From GWE2-51-13 sp041736705 (GTDB taxonomy: Bacteria > Bacillota_I > Bacilli_A > Erysipelotrichales > Erysipelotrichaceae): DNA of 64,000 bases. Below are positions 17,921-26,001 of the stretch, in pieces. The stretch's first letter is position 1, and each line of letters begins with the position of its first letter. The DNA lies in NCBI GenBank assembly GCA_041736705.1, contig JBGSTC010000012.1, positions 1 to 64,000 on the forward strand, read 5' to 3'. The position numbers were made by a program, and so were the translations under genes. The notes below the pieces were generated by a model that had not been told where the DNA came from, ran no database searches, and saw only the letters and a program-made list of their open reading frames with translations.

Positions 17921-18856
17921 TTACCCTCCCTTCGCGACCCGGATGCGGGGGTCGATGACACCGTAGAGTATGTCCACGATCAAGTTGACGAATATGTATA
18001 GTGCGCTATAGACGAACGCGATCATGATGATGACGTTGTAGTCGTTGACCTGGATCCCTTCGACTAAAAGACTACCGATGCCCGGGATGCCATAGACGCG
18101 TTCGACGACCAACGAACCGGTCATCAGATTGACGGTCAGCGGACCCAGGATCGTGATGACCGAAATCATCGCGTTGCGTAATCCGTGACGGAGAATGACT
18201 TTGGGTCGCGCGACTCCCTTCGCGTCGACCAGCTTGACATAATCCGAACTTAGGACTTCGATGAGTTCCGTACGCAGAAAACGGGTCGTCTGCGCCATGA
18301 CGAAGAAGGACAAGGCGATGGTCGGTAAGATCGAGGACCATAACGGTTGATCGACTTGATAGGTGATACTGAAGATGCGGAATTTGTAGCCGAGAACGAA
18401 ACTCAGCACCAAGGCCAATACGTAGGACGGGATACTGACGCCGATGACCGCAGCGACGGTCGCCATCGAATCCATCCAGGTATTCCGCTTGGATCCCGAA
18501 ATCACCCCGAACAAGACTCCCAGACCCACTCCCAGCAACAAGGCTTGTAAGCCGATCCGGATCGACGTCCCTAGACGGGCGATGACGATTCCGGAGACCA
18601 GCATATCTTTCTTAATGGCGTATGAAATACCGAAATCACCGCGAAGGACGACGTTTTGCAGATAAATCCAGAATCGGATGAAAAACGGTTTGTCCAATCC
18701 GTATTTCGCCATCAGAACCGCTTGTTGGGCAGCCGTCAATTTCTCATCGTTGAACGGACTACCGGGCATGAATTGAAGTAACAGGAACAAGATGAACAGG
18801 ATTACAAAGAGAGTCGCCAGCGAGAGCAGGATGCGTTTCGCTATGAATTTTGTCAT
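17921..18856 (-). CDS. oppB: Oligopeptide ABC transporter permease
   Basis: A 311-residue permease with the OppB pattern: an N-terminal membrane helix followed by a PGSPFNDEKL loop, then the EAA loop (LVDAKGVARPKVILRHGLRN) and the closing GIPGIGSLLVEGI segment. The start at MTKFIAKRIL is preceded by AGAGG. A strong hairpin lies between oppA and this gene, which probably lowers expression of the membrane and ATPase genes relative to the binding protein. Confidence 0.93.
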   Translation of the reverse strand: MTKFIAKRILLSLATLFVILFILFLLLQFMPGSPFNDEKLTAAQQAVLMAKYGLDKPFFIRFWIYLQNVVLRGDFGISYAIKKDMLVSGIVIARLGTSIRIGLQALLLGVGLGVLFGVISGSKRNTWMDSMATVAAVIGVSIPSYVLALVLSFVLGYKFRIFSITYQVDQPLWSSILPTIALSFFVMAQTTRFLRTELIEVLSSDYVKLVDAKGVARPKVILRHGLRNAMISVITILGPLTVNLMTGSLVVERVYGIPGIGSLLVEGIQVNDYNVIIMIAFVYSALYIFVNLIVDILYGVIDPRIRVAKGG

Positions 18857-18873
18857 GGGATTACCTCTCTTAA

Positions 18874-18912
18874 AAGAAGAGGAAACCAACGCCTAGGCGG
18901 AGGTTTCCTCAC
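18874..18912 (-). terminator. Hairpin between oppA and oppB
   Basis: Stem GAGGAAACC / GGTTTCCTC (18879-18887 and 18902-18910) with an inner GCCTAGGC palindrome, followed on the minus strand by TTCTTTT. It lies about 20 bases before the oppB start, and is best read as an attenuating partial terminator. Confidence 0.75.
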
Positions 18913-18918
18913 GACGAT

Positions 18919-20532
18919 TTACTTTTTAACGACGTTGCGGTACGACGGTTGTCCGACAACGTGGAATTCATATCCGCTGACATCCGGGTTGACCAGCATC
19001 GCTTCACCGGATTGCCATGTCGGCAGGATCCCGGCTTGTTCAAGAAGAACGGCTTCGGCTTCATGCAGGGCGACCCAACGGGCGGCGGCATCGGTGGAAA
19101 GCGCCCCACCCGGCGCGGTGCTTTGAACCAAAGCATCGTATTCGGCATCCGAGAAACGACCGTAGTTGTAGTTGACCCCGGTTTGGAACAAGTCGCCCAA
19201 GTAGGTGAACGGGTCGGCGTAGTCGGGACCCCAACGGGTCAGACCCAATTGGAAGGTTCCATCACGCATCAGTTGCAAGCGGTTTTTCTTCGGTTGGACT
19301 TGGATGGTTACGGTTAAACCCGGAAGGTTGGTCTGCCATTCCGTCTGCAGGAATTCGGAGACGGCTTTGGTATCCGCGGCATCGTCGACCAAGAGTTCAA
19401 GGGTCAAGGTTTCGACGCCCAATTCGGCTTTCGCCGCGTTCCAGTATTCCAAGGCTTTCGCGGCGTCGAAGGATAGGAAGGTATCAGCCCCGTCGCGGAA
19501 GTCTTTCCCGTCGGGTCCCGTCGCCAATCCGATCGGTACGATATAGTCGGCGACATTGGATCCGTCATGGAGGATGCTGTCGGTGATGAAGGATTTATCG
19601 AAGCTGGTCGCCAAGGCAAGACGCAGGTTTTCGTTCTGCAGTTCGGCCACCAATTGATTCGGTGCGACATACCAGGTGTAACCCAGTTTGTTGGTTTCGA
19701 AGAAGTCTTCGTCTTTGTAGCGGTCGACCAGGTCGGCGGAGATCTTCGCCATGTCGACTTCGCCGTTTTCGAATTGCAGCGCTGCCGTCTGGTAGTCTTT
19801 GATGATCAGGAATTCGATGGCATCGAGGCTGATTTCATCCGCGTTCCAGTAGGTATCGTTCTTTTCGACGCGGATCTTGGTTCCTTCGGTCCACTCCGTA
19901 ACAACCCACGGACCATTGGAAAGCAATGCGTCGGCGCTCTTGGCATAGGCATCGCCCTTTGCCGTGACGAAGGCTTCGTTCAGAGGATGGAAGACCGGGA
20001 AGGTCATCAACTGGATGAAGTACGGTACGGCCGCGTCCAAGGTGACTTGGAAGGTCGTTTCATCCAAAGCGGCGACACCCAGCTCGGTCAAGGGCTTTTC
20101 GCCTTTGATGACGGCGGTCGCGTTCTTGATCATGATTCCTTCAGCCATGTAAGAGTATTCGGTCGCCAACGCAGGGTCGACCAAACGTCTCCAGCTGAAG
20201 ACGAAGTCGGCTGCGGTCACGGAATCGCCGTTGGACCACTTCGCATCGTCGCGCAAGTTGAAGGTATACACGGTGCCGTCGGCGGACACTTCATAATCAA
20301 GGGCGACCCCTGGTACGATGTTTCCGTCGGCGTCATATTCCATCAAGCCCTCGGTGAAGGTTTTGATGACTTCAAAAGATAAACCGTCGGTCGCCACGTT
20401 GGTATCCAGCGAAGATACGTCGTTGTCTTTCGCGATTCGAAGTACCTGTTCGGTATCTTCCTTCGCCGTCGAACAACCGACCGCCAGAACCAACACGACA
20501 AGACTCAAGAGTAAACGTTTAACATGTTTCAT
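18919..20532 (-). CDS. oppA: Oligopeptide-binding lipoprotein
   Basis: A 537-residue extracytosolic peptide-binding protein of the SBP5 family. The lipoprotein signal ends in AVGC (Cys20). The family core is visible in DNDVSSLDTNVATD, LRDDAKWSNGDSVTAADFVFSWRR and RWGPDYADPFTYLGDLF. It delivers peptides to OppBC. It is the first gene of the operon, with a consensus promoter and a hairpin after it, the classic layout for making binding protein in excess. Confidence 0.94.
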   Translation of the reverse strand: MKHVKRLLLSLVVLVLAVGCSTAKEDTEQVLRIAKDNDVSSLDTNVATDGLSFEVIKTFTEGLMEYDADGNIVPGVALDYEVSADGTVYTFNLRDDAKWSNGDSVTAADFVFSWRRLVDPALATEYSYMAEGIMIKNATAVIKGEKPLTELGVAALDETTFQVTLDAAVPYFIQLMTFPVFHPLNEAFVTAKGDAYAKSADALLSNGPWVVTEWTEGTKIRVEKNDTYWNADEISLDAIEFLIIKDYQTAALQFENGEVDMAKISADLVDRYKDEDFFETNKLGYTWYVAPNQLVAELQNENLRLALATSFDKSFITDSILHDGSNVADYIVPIGLATGPDGKDFRDGADTFLSFDAAKALEYWNAAKAELGVETLTLELLVDDAADTKAVSEFLQTEWQTNLPGLTVTIQVQPKKNRLQLMRDGTFQLGLTRWGPDYADPFTYLGDLFQTGVNYNYGRFSDAEYDALVQSTAPGGALSTDAAARWVALHEAEAVLLEQAGILPTWQSGEAMLVNPDVSGYEFHVVGQPSYRNVVKK

Positions 20533-20558
20533 GGTTCTCTCTCCTTTAACATAGTGAA

Positions 20559-20586
20559 ATTATAACTGATTGAAAATTGATGTCAA
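20559..20586 (-). promoter_or_regulatory. Consensus promoter of oppABCDF
   Basis: The minus strand has a perfect -35 TTGACA (20581-20586) and perfect -10 TATAAT (20559-20564) with 16-base spacing. Two TTTCAC copies lie just upstream (20594-20612) as possible regulator half-sites. Confidence 0.82.
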
Positions 20587-20722
20587 CGTTTTATTTCACA
20601 TTACTTTCACTTAAATGCATTTATTTTCATCATATGTAAATATTTACATGTACTTTGTGAGCAATCCGTACTACACGCATAATGTATGCGGTTTCATCCC
20701 GTTTGCTAGATTTCGGTTGAAA

Positions 20723-20747
20723 CAAAAAAAGGAACCGGAGTTCCTTG
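20723..20747 (-). terminator. Terminator after tRNA-His
   Basis: Stem AAGGAAC / GTTCCTT (20729-20735 and 20740-20746) with a CGGA loop; on the minus strand TTTTTTTGTTTC follows. Confidence 0.85.
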
Positions 20748-20756
20748 TTTTTTCTA

Positions 20757-20834
20757 TGGGGCGATCGACGGGGCTCGAACCCGCGAATGTCGGAGCCACA
20801 ATCCGATGCGTTAACCTGCTTCGCCACGACCGCC
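20757..20834 (-). tRNA. tRNA-His (GTG)
   Basis: The cloverleaf shows acceptor GCGGTCG pairing with CGATCGC, the extra 5' G (-1) opposite C73 that marks histidine tRNAs, anticodon loop TTGTGGC with anticodon GTG, T-arm GGTTCGAGCC, and an encoded CCA. It is a single-gene unit between its own promoter and terminator. Confidence 0.94.
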
Positions 20835-20858
20835 ATGTTTGCTCAGTGAGCAGTTTTA

Positions 20859-20887
20859 ATAATAAACGATTTGCGGACGTTTGTAAA
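20859..20887 (-). promoter_or_regulatory. Promoter of tRNA-His
   Basis: On the minus strand TTTACA (20882-20887) and TATTAT (20859-20864) are 17 bases apart. It lies in the 64-base gap between the coaX stop and the tRNA. Confidence 0.7.
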
Positions 20888-20898
20888 GGATAAAAGGT

Positions 20899-21669
20899 CT
20901 AAAATGAACCGTGAGTTTTATGATAGATTTCATACAATCCTTCATTCAGCAGAAATTCGTCGAATGCAAATCCACTGAAGGACGGATGCAACGAAATGGA
21001 GTAACCACCGGTCAAAACGCGGATGCACTTCTTACCGAGTTCGCGTTCGATTTTATCCGCCAGCCCTTCCACCGAGGCGATCGTACCGTATAGCCATCCG
21101 GACTGCATGGATGTGACCGTATCCTTACCGATGACTGTGGCGGGGACTTCCATCTTGATTTCAGGGAGATGGGGGATGAAGCGGTTCAGGGCGTCGATCG
21201 AAATACCGACCCCCGGACTGATGATCCCGCCTTCAAACTCCCCTTTTTCGTTAAGTACGCTGATTTTCGTCGCCGATCCCAAATCCGCCAGGATGATGGG
21301 AAGTTCGTACTTCGCCATCGCCCCGAAGGCGGTCGCGATGAAATCCGCACCGAGTTCATTCGGATGGGTGAGATGGATGATGAATTCGGGTACGGTACTT
21401 GTGGAAACATTGATCCCCTGGATATGCAGTATCTCTTCGATCGATGAACGGACGTCATCCGTGATGATCGGTACGACGCAACTGATACAATAGCCGGTCA
21501 AAGGGAATTCCCTTATAAGCGGAAGGACATCCGTTTTCAACCAGTCCGAATAGAATGCATGCGCGTCTTCTTTGATCGTGGGAAACCGTTGTGAAAAACA
21601 CTGGGTTTTCTTAGCATCGTAAATCACCGCGACGACATTCGTATTTCCGATATCGATGGTTAGTAACAT
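20899..21669 (-). CDS. coaX: Type III pantothenate kinase
   Basis: Phosphorylates pantothenate, the first step of coenzyme A synthesis. The 256-residue protein has the acetate/sugar-kinase fold: DIGNTNVVAVIYD at residues 5-17, the NELGADFIATAFGA region (usual PxxLGxDR), ILADLGSATKI and GGIISPGVGIS. The start at MLLTIDIGN has AAAGGA upstream; the longer open frame only reads back into gatD. It follows gatD after seven bases, so coenzyme A and cell-wall genes share a transcript. Confidence 0.93.
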   Translation of the reverse strand: MLLTIDIGNTNVVAVIYDAKKTQCFSQRFPTIKEDAHAFYSDWLKTDVLPLIREFPLTGYCISCVVPIITDDVRSSIEEILHIQGINVSTSTVPEFIIHLTHPNELGADFIATAFGAMAKYELPIILADLGSATKISVLNEKGEFEGGIISPGVGISIDALNRFIPHLPEIKMEVPATVIGKDTVTSMQSGWLYGTIASVEGLADKIERELGKKCIRVLTGGYSISLHPSFSGFAFDEFLLNEGLYEIYHKTHGSF

Positions 21670-21676
21670 GGTCGCA

Positions 21677-22432
21677 TTATCCTTTCGCAGGGTTCGACGA
21701 CAGTAAGCCCGAGAGTCCCGTTTCATAAGCCATTTTCTGATTTTCATCATCGGAAGGGAGATATCCCACCCCACGCCGCTCTAGGATCATTCCGCATACC
21801 TTCCGTAAAAACCAGGGGTTTTTTACGAGGATCGGTCCGGTCAGCGAACTGCAAACCGTGTTTTTATATCGGATCCCTTCGGATTTTCCCTTGAGGATAT
21901 CCTTGTTGTTTCCGATACCGAGTACGACGTCGAACAGCGGATCGATGTCTTCATCAAGATCCACCGTGAACGAACGATTCATGAATCCGATCGCCAATTC
22001 GGCGGCTTCGCCTTGACGGAGATGGAAAACGACGTCTTTCGTATCGCGCGTCTTGTGTAGTTTCGAAGTAAAACCAATCAGACCTAATGCTTCGATGGAT
22101 GTCCCGTCGATGTTTTCGATCGATTTTCCAAGCGTCAAGAAACTATTCCCTGTCATAAGCAACAGTTTGCCTTCTTCGATATAACCCTTAAGCTGATTCG
22201 AAATACGGTGCATATCCCGGACCGCCTTCAGTAGACTGTGTTCAGTTCCCGAACCCATGTAGACGAAGTCGTAGTCCTGTAGAATTACATCGTCTCCGAT
22301 GGAATAGCGGTCGATGCGAACTTCGACTTCATTACGGTGTTTTAGTTCTCTCTCCAAGATACGTAAATTGCCGTTATCCCCGTAAAGATTCATTAAATCG
22401 GGATAGAGATAGGCGATCTTGATTGTTTTCAT
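21677..22432 (-). CDS. gatD: GatD-like glutamine amidotransferase homologue lacking the catalytic residues
   Basis: A 251-residue CobB/CobQ-like class I amidotransferase-fold protein next to murT. In known GatD/MurT pairs GatD releases ammonia from glutamine and MurT uses it to amidate D-Glu in lipid II. Fold landmarks are present (NLYGDNGN, GSGTEHSLL, IRYKN, GPILVKNP). The nucleophile loop, usually ICGGYQFLG, reads MTGNSFLTLG with no Cys near residue 94, and the His of the LHGPIL motif is Thr198. It is probably not an active glutaminase. The second ATG (22432) was chosen because GGAGG is six bases before it. Confidence 0.8.
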   Translation of the reverse strand: MKTIKIAYLYPDLMNLYGDNGNLRILERELKHRNEVEVRIDRYSIGDDVILQDYDFVYMGSGTEHSLLKAVRDMHRISNQLKGYIEEGKLLLMTGNSFLTLGKSIENIDGTSIEALGLIGFTSKLHKTRDTKDVVFHLRQGEAAELAIGFMNRSFTVDLDEDIDPLFDVVLGIGNNKDILKGKSEGIRYKNTVCSSLTGPILVKNPWFLRKVCGMILERRGVGYLPSDDENQKMAYETGLSGLLSSNPAKG

Positions 22433-22450
22433 AGCCATCCTCCGCCGTCG

Positions 22451-23800
22451 TTACTTCGCGACATATTTATCATCCAGTCGGACGCATTCCAAAAATTTCG
22501 CCTTATCCGAGAAGCAAGTGATGACATAGATGTTTCCGACCCCCGACGCATCGATCTGTTTCACACCTTCTTCAACGCTGAGACTCATCGTCAGTATCCC
22601 ATCCGGCAGATCCAACATCTCGAAACGGGTTGCCAGATCATAGACGTATTTCCCCATCAAGAAGATTTTCCCGATGTTCTTCGACTTAAGGAATTCGAAA
22701 TCGATGTCCCATAACCAGGAGGTTTCACTGGTGTGGTATTTCCGGCTGATGGCATCGACGATGATCGCCACGGAGTTGATCCCCTCCTGCGCGATGGCAT
22801 ATCGGATCGATTGGTTGTAGGAAATCGAGTTTTCATGTTTGGAGATCAGTAGTACGCCTTTATGATTCATCGTATGGAAACGGATCACCCGTCCGCTGGT
22901 CAATAGATAATTGTTCAGCGACACTGCGATTTTTTCCGCCTTGATGCCGGTCTCAGACGCTGCCGCAAACGCCGCAAGCAGATTGTAGACGTTGTACGTG
23001 CTCTTGAAACTGAGTTGGATGTCATACTTCCCATTGATTCTGAAACTCCCCTTCTCCAAATCCATTTGATCGACAGAATACTTCGGATCTTCCGCATGGA
23101 AATCACAGTTTGTGCAATGGAATTTCCCGATATGGTTGAAGTGGTAATAGTCGTATTCCATTTTACCTTTGCAGACGGGGCAGAAAACACCGTCGTTGTA
23201 GATACCGACGGGATGGTCCGTCGAGAATCGATTTCGCAACATCGAGAAATAGACGACGTTGTCGCGGTGATATCCGAACTTCGAAACCAAGGGGTCGTCG
23301 GCGTTCAAAATAAGTTTCGTCTTGGGGGAAATCGCGTCGCTGACAATGTCATAGATCCACTCCGGATGTCCGTTACGGGTCAACTGGTCCCGATAGAGAT
23401 TCGTGATGACAAAAAACGTCGGTTGGATTTTCTTGAACGTATGCCTGGCGAAGCGCTCGTCGCTTTCGATGACAAGGGCGTCGCACTTCACCTTACCCGT
23501 GAGATCCGCATTGCGAAGGATCATCGTCGTCACCCCTTCGATCTGATTCGAGCCTTCTTTGTTATAACCGACCGACAGTCCGTTGTCGGACAAAACATGG
23601 GCGATCATTTCAACCGTCGACGTTTTACCGTTACTCCCCGTGACGGCGATGATATGCTCGGGTAAATCGATCCTTGAAAGGACGTCCGGGCAGATCCTTA
23701 ACGCGATCTTACCGGGAAGACTACTCCCTTTATTGAAAATCTTACCGATCGAATACGCCGTTTTACACGCGACGATCGAGAGAAATACATCGAACCGCAT
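22451..23800 (-). CDS. murT: Mur-ligase-like protein MurT
   Basis: A 449-residue ATP-dependent ligase of the MurT type. After an N-terminal helix come the P-loop AVTGSNGKTST near residue 55, a four-cysteine zinc ribbon inside the central domain (CPVC near residue 205, then CTNC), and the DUF1727 C-terminal domain with SWLWDIDFE. MurT amidates D-Glu of lipid II using ammonia from GatD. The segment before SWLWD is YHTSET instead of the more acidic ADGxD-type stretch of known MurT. The partner GatD looks inactive, so the nitrogen donor is uncertain. Confidence 0.88.
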   Translation of the reverse strand: MRFDVFLSIVACKTAYSIGKIFNKGSSLPGKIALRICPDVLSRIDLPEHIIAVTGSNGKTSTVEMIAHVLSDNGLSVGYNKEGSNQIEGVTTMILRNADLTGKVKCDALVIESDERFARHTFKKIQPTFFVITNLYRDQLTRNGHPEWIYDIVSDAISPKTKLILNADDPLVSKFGYHRDNVVYFSMLRNRFSTDHPVGIYNDGVFCPVCKGKMEYDYYHFNHIGKFHCTNCDFHAEDPKYSVDQMDLEKGSFRINGKYDIQLSFKSTYNVYNLLAAFAAASETGIKAEKIAVSLNNYLLTSGRVIRFHTMNHKGVLLISKHENSISYNQSIRYAIAQEGINSVAIIVDAISRKYHTSETSWLWDIDFEFLKSKNIGKIFLMGKYVYDLATRFEMLDLPDGILTMSLSVEEGVKQIDASGVGNIYVITCFSDKAKFLECVRLDDKYVAK

Positions 23801-23837
23801 CCAATCACTCCTTTCAAAATCTTCATAATCCATGGTA

Positions 23838-23846
23838 ATTATAGCA
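23838..23846 (-). promoter_or_regulatory. Extended -10 promoter of murT-gatD-coaX
   Basis: The minus strand reads TGCTATAAT, a TG-extended -10 (TATAAT at 23838-23843), 38 bases before the murT ATG. No clear -35 is seen. Confidence 0.6.
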
Positions 23847-23871
23847 GAAAGAGCGGTTGGACATATAGCAA

Positions 23872-23896
23872 AAGTGCAGCATGGCTGCACTTAAGA
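23872..23896 (-). terminator. Terminator of the Tad-like operon
   Basis: Stem AAGTGCAGC / GCTGCACTT (23872-23880 and 23884-23892) with a 3-base loop. It overlaps the stop of the last tad-like gene and is followed by TTGC on the minus strand, so the T-tail is weak. Confidence 0.6.
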
Positions 23897-24229
23897 GATG
23901 GGACGTGTCGTTGCGACGGTCTTCCCTGCCGCATCGATTCCAAAGACGGAGATTCGGATTGGAAACGACACGCTCACTTTGAGTCGCCGCGAATCCGTTT
24001 CTTCCGGTGTGATCTGCAATACGCAGTGATCACAATCGGGGGCGTCCGCCAAGATCAAGGCATGCACGTCGGTGTCGTATCGGTTTTGCCGCTCGATTTT
24101 CGATACGACATATTCCTGCATGTAGCGGGCTTGGTTATACGCCCACATGACTTGAACCATGCTGATCCCCATCCACAGAAACATCATCCCGAAGAAAATC
24201 ACGATCGCGGTCTCGAACGCTCCCTTCAT
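23891..24229 (-). CDS. TadE-like membrane-anchored pseudopilin
   Basis: A 112-residue protein with one N-terminal membrane helix (residues 6-32) and a small extracytosolic domain containing a CDHC pair. Size, topology and position at the end of a TadA-TadB-TadC-pilin cluster match TadE/TadF minor pseudopilins, although the sequence itself is too diverged for a firm family call. It starts one base after the Flp-like gene ends. The two Cys could form a disulfide or bind metal outside the cell. Confidence 0.6.
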   Translation of the reverse strand: MKGAFETAIVIFFGMMFLWMGISMVQVMWAYNQARYMQEYVVSKIERQNRYDTDVHALILADAPDCDHCVLQITPEETDSRRLKVSVSFPIRISVFGIDAAGKTVATTRPIS

Positions 24230-24230
24230 G

Positions 24231-24383
24231 TTACGGGTTGGTGGTCGAGGTCGTCATTTGCGACCACTGGTTCGTCAAGGTTTCCTGCATCGTCGTTTTA
24301 AACCCCTCCGAGAACAGGATCATTCCGGTCGCGATGACCGTGACAACCAATACCAATCCATACTCTTCGAAAAATGCTTTCAT
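24231..24383 (-). CDS. Small Flp-like pilin candidate
   Basis: A 50-residue protein: a short N-terminus with EEYGLVLVV (residues 6-14), one membrane helix to about residue 23, and a polar tail. The EYGL at the helix start matches the IEYGLIA signature of Flp pilins. The usual leader ending in Gly before the mature N-terminus is missing, so it may not need a prepilin peptidase. Its ATG overlaps the TadC stop as ATGA and is preceded by AAAGGGGGTGA. The long frame upstream is antisense noise and was dropped. Confidence 0.6.
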   Translation of the reverse strand: MKAFFEEYGLVLVVTVIATGMILFSEGFKTTMQETLTNQWSQMTTSTTNP

Positions 24384-25147
24384 CCGCTCACCCCCTTTCC
24401 AAACATGGTCATCAGGATGTTCATCATCACCGTCAGAAACAAAAGCGTGACACCGAACAGCGGAACCATCCCCCACCACTGGTAGGCCAACAGGGAACTC
24501 TGTTTACGGGAGATCCGCTCATCCCGTAGCCATTTCGATGTCGACTGGATCATCCGGTTCAACTGGTGATATGAATCGGCCTGACCGACCGTGTTATAGC
24601 GATATAGCAACTTCATGGCTCTGGCGATTTCCGGTAACTCATAGAAAGAGAGGAAATCCAGGTAGGGATCCAAATCTTGCGGATTCTCACGTAACTGCGT
24701 CGCAAGATACGAGACTTCTTCTTGAAACAGGGACGGCGCATAGACAAGCGATCGTTCGATCGCCGTCACCACGGTATTGTTTTGAAGCAACACCTGGATC
24801 TGGCGAAGATAGATCGGGAATTGATAACGGATTTGCGACTTCAACTTTCGCGTCGATGCTTTTAATCTCAAGTATGGAGATTCATATTGATAGACCAGGA
24901 GCAGAATGAAGACGACTTCGGCTTTGATCGGTTCATGAAAGAAGGATGCAAGCAAAATCAGGGGCAAGGATTTACGAACGTTTCCCCACCGCTTTGACAT
25001 GAGACTCTCGGGATGTTTCTCACCTGTGATCCGGCAACACGTTCGAAAGTCCTTCTCCATCAAATGTTTCAAGAGATGGTCACGGATTTGATTCCGATAC
25101 GCCGTCGCAAGAACGATCAAAACGACATTCACGATCAAGATCGCCAT
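24380..25147 (-). CDS. TadC-like type II/IV secretion membrane protein
   Basis: A 255-residue inner-membrane platform protein with hydrophobic segments at the N-terminus, near residue 75, and at the C-terminus. It has the GspF-like helical repeat (IRYQFPIYLRQIQVLLQNNTVVTAIERSL). Tad systems use two such proteins, TadB and TadC, to couple the ATPase to pilus assembly. It overlaps the end of the tadB-like gene by 13 bases. Homology is by architecture and context, moderately certain. Confidence 0.72.
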   Translation of the reverse strand: MAILIVNVVLIVLATAYRNQIRDHLLKHLMEKDFRTCCRITGEKHPESLMSKRWGNVRKSLPLILLASFFHEPIKAEVVFILLLVYQYESPYLRLKASTRKLKSQIRYQFPIYLRQIQVLLQNNTVVTAIERSLVYAPSLFQEEVSYLATQLRENPQDLDPYLDFLSFYELPEIARAMKLLYRYNTVGQADSYHQLNRMIQSTSKWLRDERISRKQSSLLAYQWWGMVPLFGVTLLFLTVMMNILMTMFGKGVSG

Positions 25148-26001
25148 AGTTTCTCCTCCGCCGAAATCCAGGGCACGGATACGAGTTTCTGCGCCATCAG
25201 GATCGTCAACTGGATCGACATCAGAAAGAGGAAGACCGTCGTTTCGCGAAACGGTTCATTGATTTCCAAACCGGTTCTCAGAAGCATGTTTTGGCTCATC
25301 ATCGCGATCAACATCGCCATCCCGCATAGAAGCAAGATCCGGTTGCGTAAGCCGCGTTGATTCTTCTTCATGGTGACGGTATCGTCGATCCAGTCTTCGA
25401 TATCGTCCTGGATCATCTCCAATCCTTCCAAGTGCTTGTTTCCGCCATATTCTTCCGCAAACATCATCAGGCGGACGAGGTTCCCTACGATGAAGTGGGG
25501 TTGGTTCTTTAAGAAGGATTCACAGCTTTCCTGTTGGGAAAGCCCCGCATCGAGGCGGGTGATCCATTCATCCAGGTCGACGGCCAGACTGCCATCGACT
25601 TGATTGCGGCATTCTTTGATCGCCCGGTAGACTTTGGGGTGGATCTTGAATACGGCGAGGAATTGTTGGAGGAAAGAGGTCAATTGAAAGAAACGGTACT
25701 CTTCATGCCGGTAGATCGCATGCCATGTCAGCGCCGCAGGGACCTGCAGGAAGGCTGCGATCCCCAGAATCAGAATGTAGGACGTCTGGAGTTCGAACAT
25801 CCCGCCAAACGCGACCACGCCAAGCAGGGCGCCGATATGCCAGAGATAGTAGGTCGTAAGGTTGATATGCGTCCCATAGAGTGACAATTCACGCATCAAA
25901 TGCTTACTGCCGTGGATCGAGAACGCACTGCGGGCGATCCACTTCTTAAACAACATCAACGAGAAGATCGCGACTAAGGGAATGATCGTCCAACCCGTCA
26001 T
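25135..26001 (-). CDS. TadB-like type II/IV secretion membrane protein
   Basis: A 288-residue membrane protein with two N-terminal and two C-terminal helices around a cytosolic GspF-type domain (LTSFLQQFLAVFKIHPKVYR, then a second helical bundle). Its ATG overlaps the TadA stop as ATGA. It probably forms the inner-membrane platform together with the downstream TadC-like protein. Confidence 0.72.
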   Translation of the reverse strand: MTGWTIIPLVAIFSLMLFKKWIARSAFSIHGSKHLMRELSLYGTHINLTTYYLWHIGALLGVVAFGGMFELQTSYILILGIAAFLQVPAALTWHAIYRHEEYRFFQLTSFLQQFLAVFKIHPKVYRAIKECRNQVDGSLAVDLDEWITRLDAGLSQQESCESFLKNQPHFIVGNLVRLMMFAEEYGGNKHLEGLEMIQDDIEDWIDDTVTMKKNQRGLRNRILLLCGMAMLIAMMSQNMLLRTGLEINEPFRETTVFLFLMSIQLTILMAQKLVSVPWISAEEKLWRS

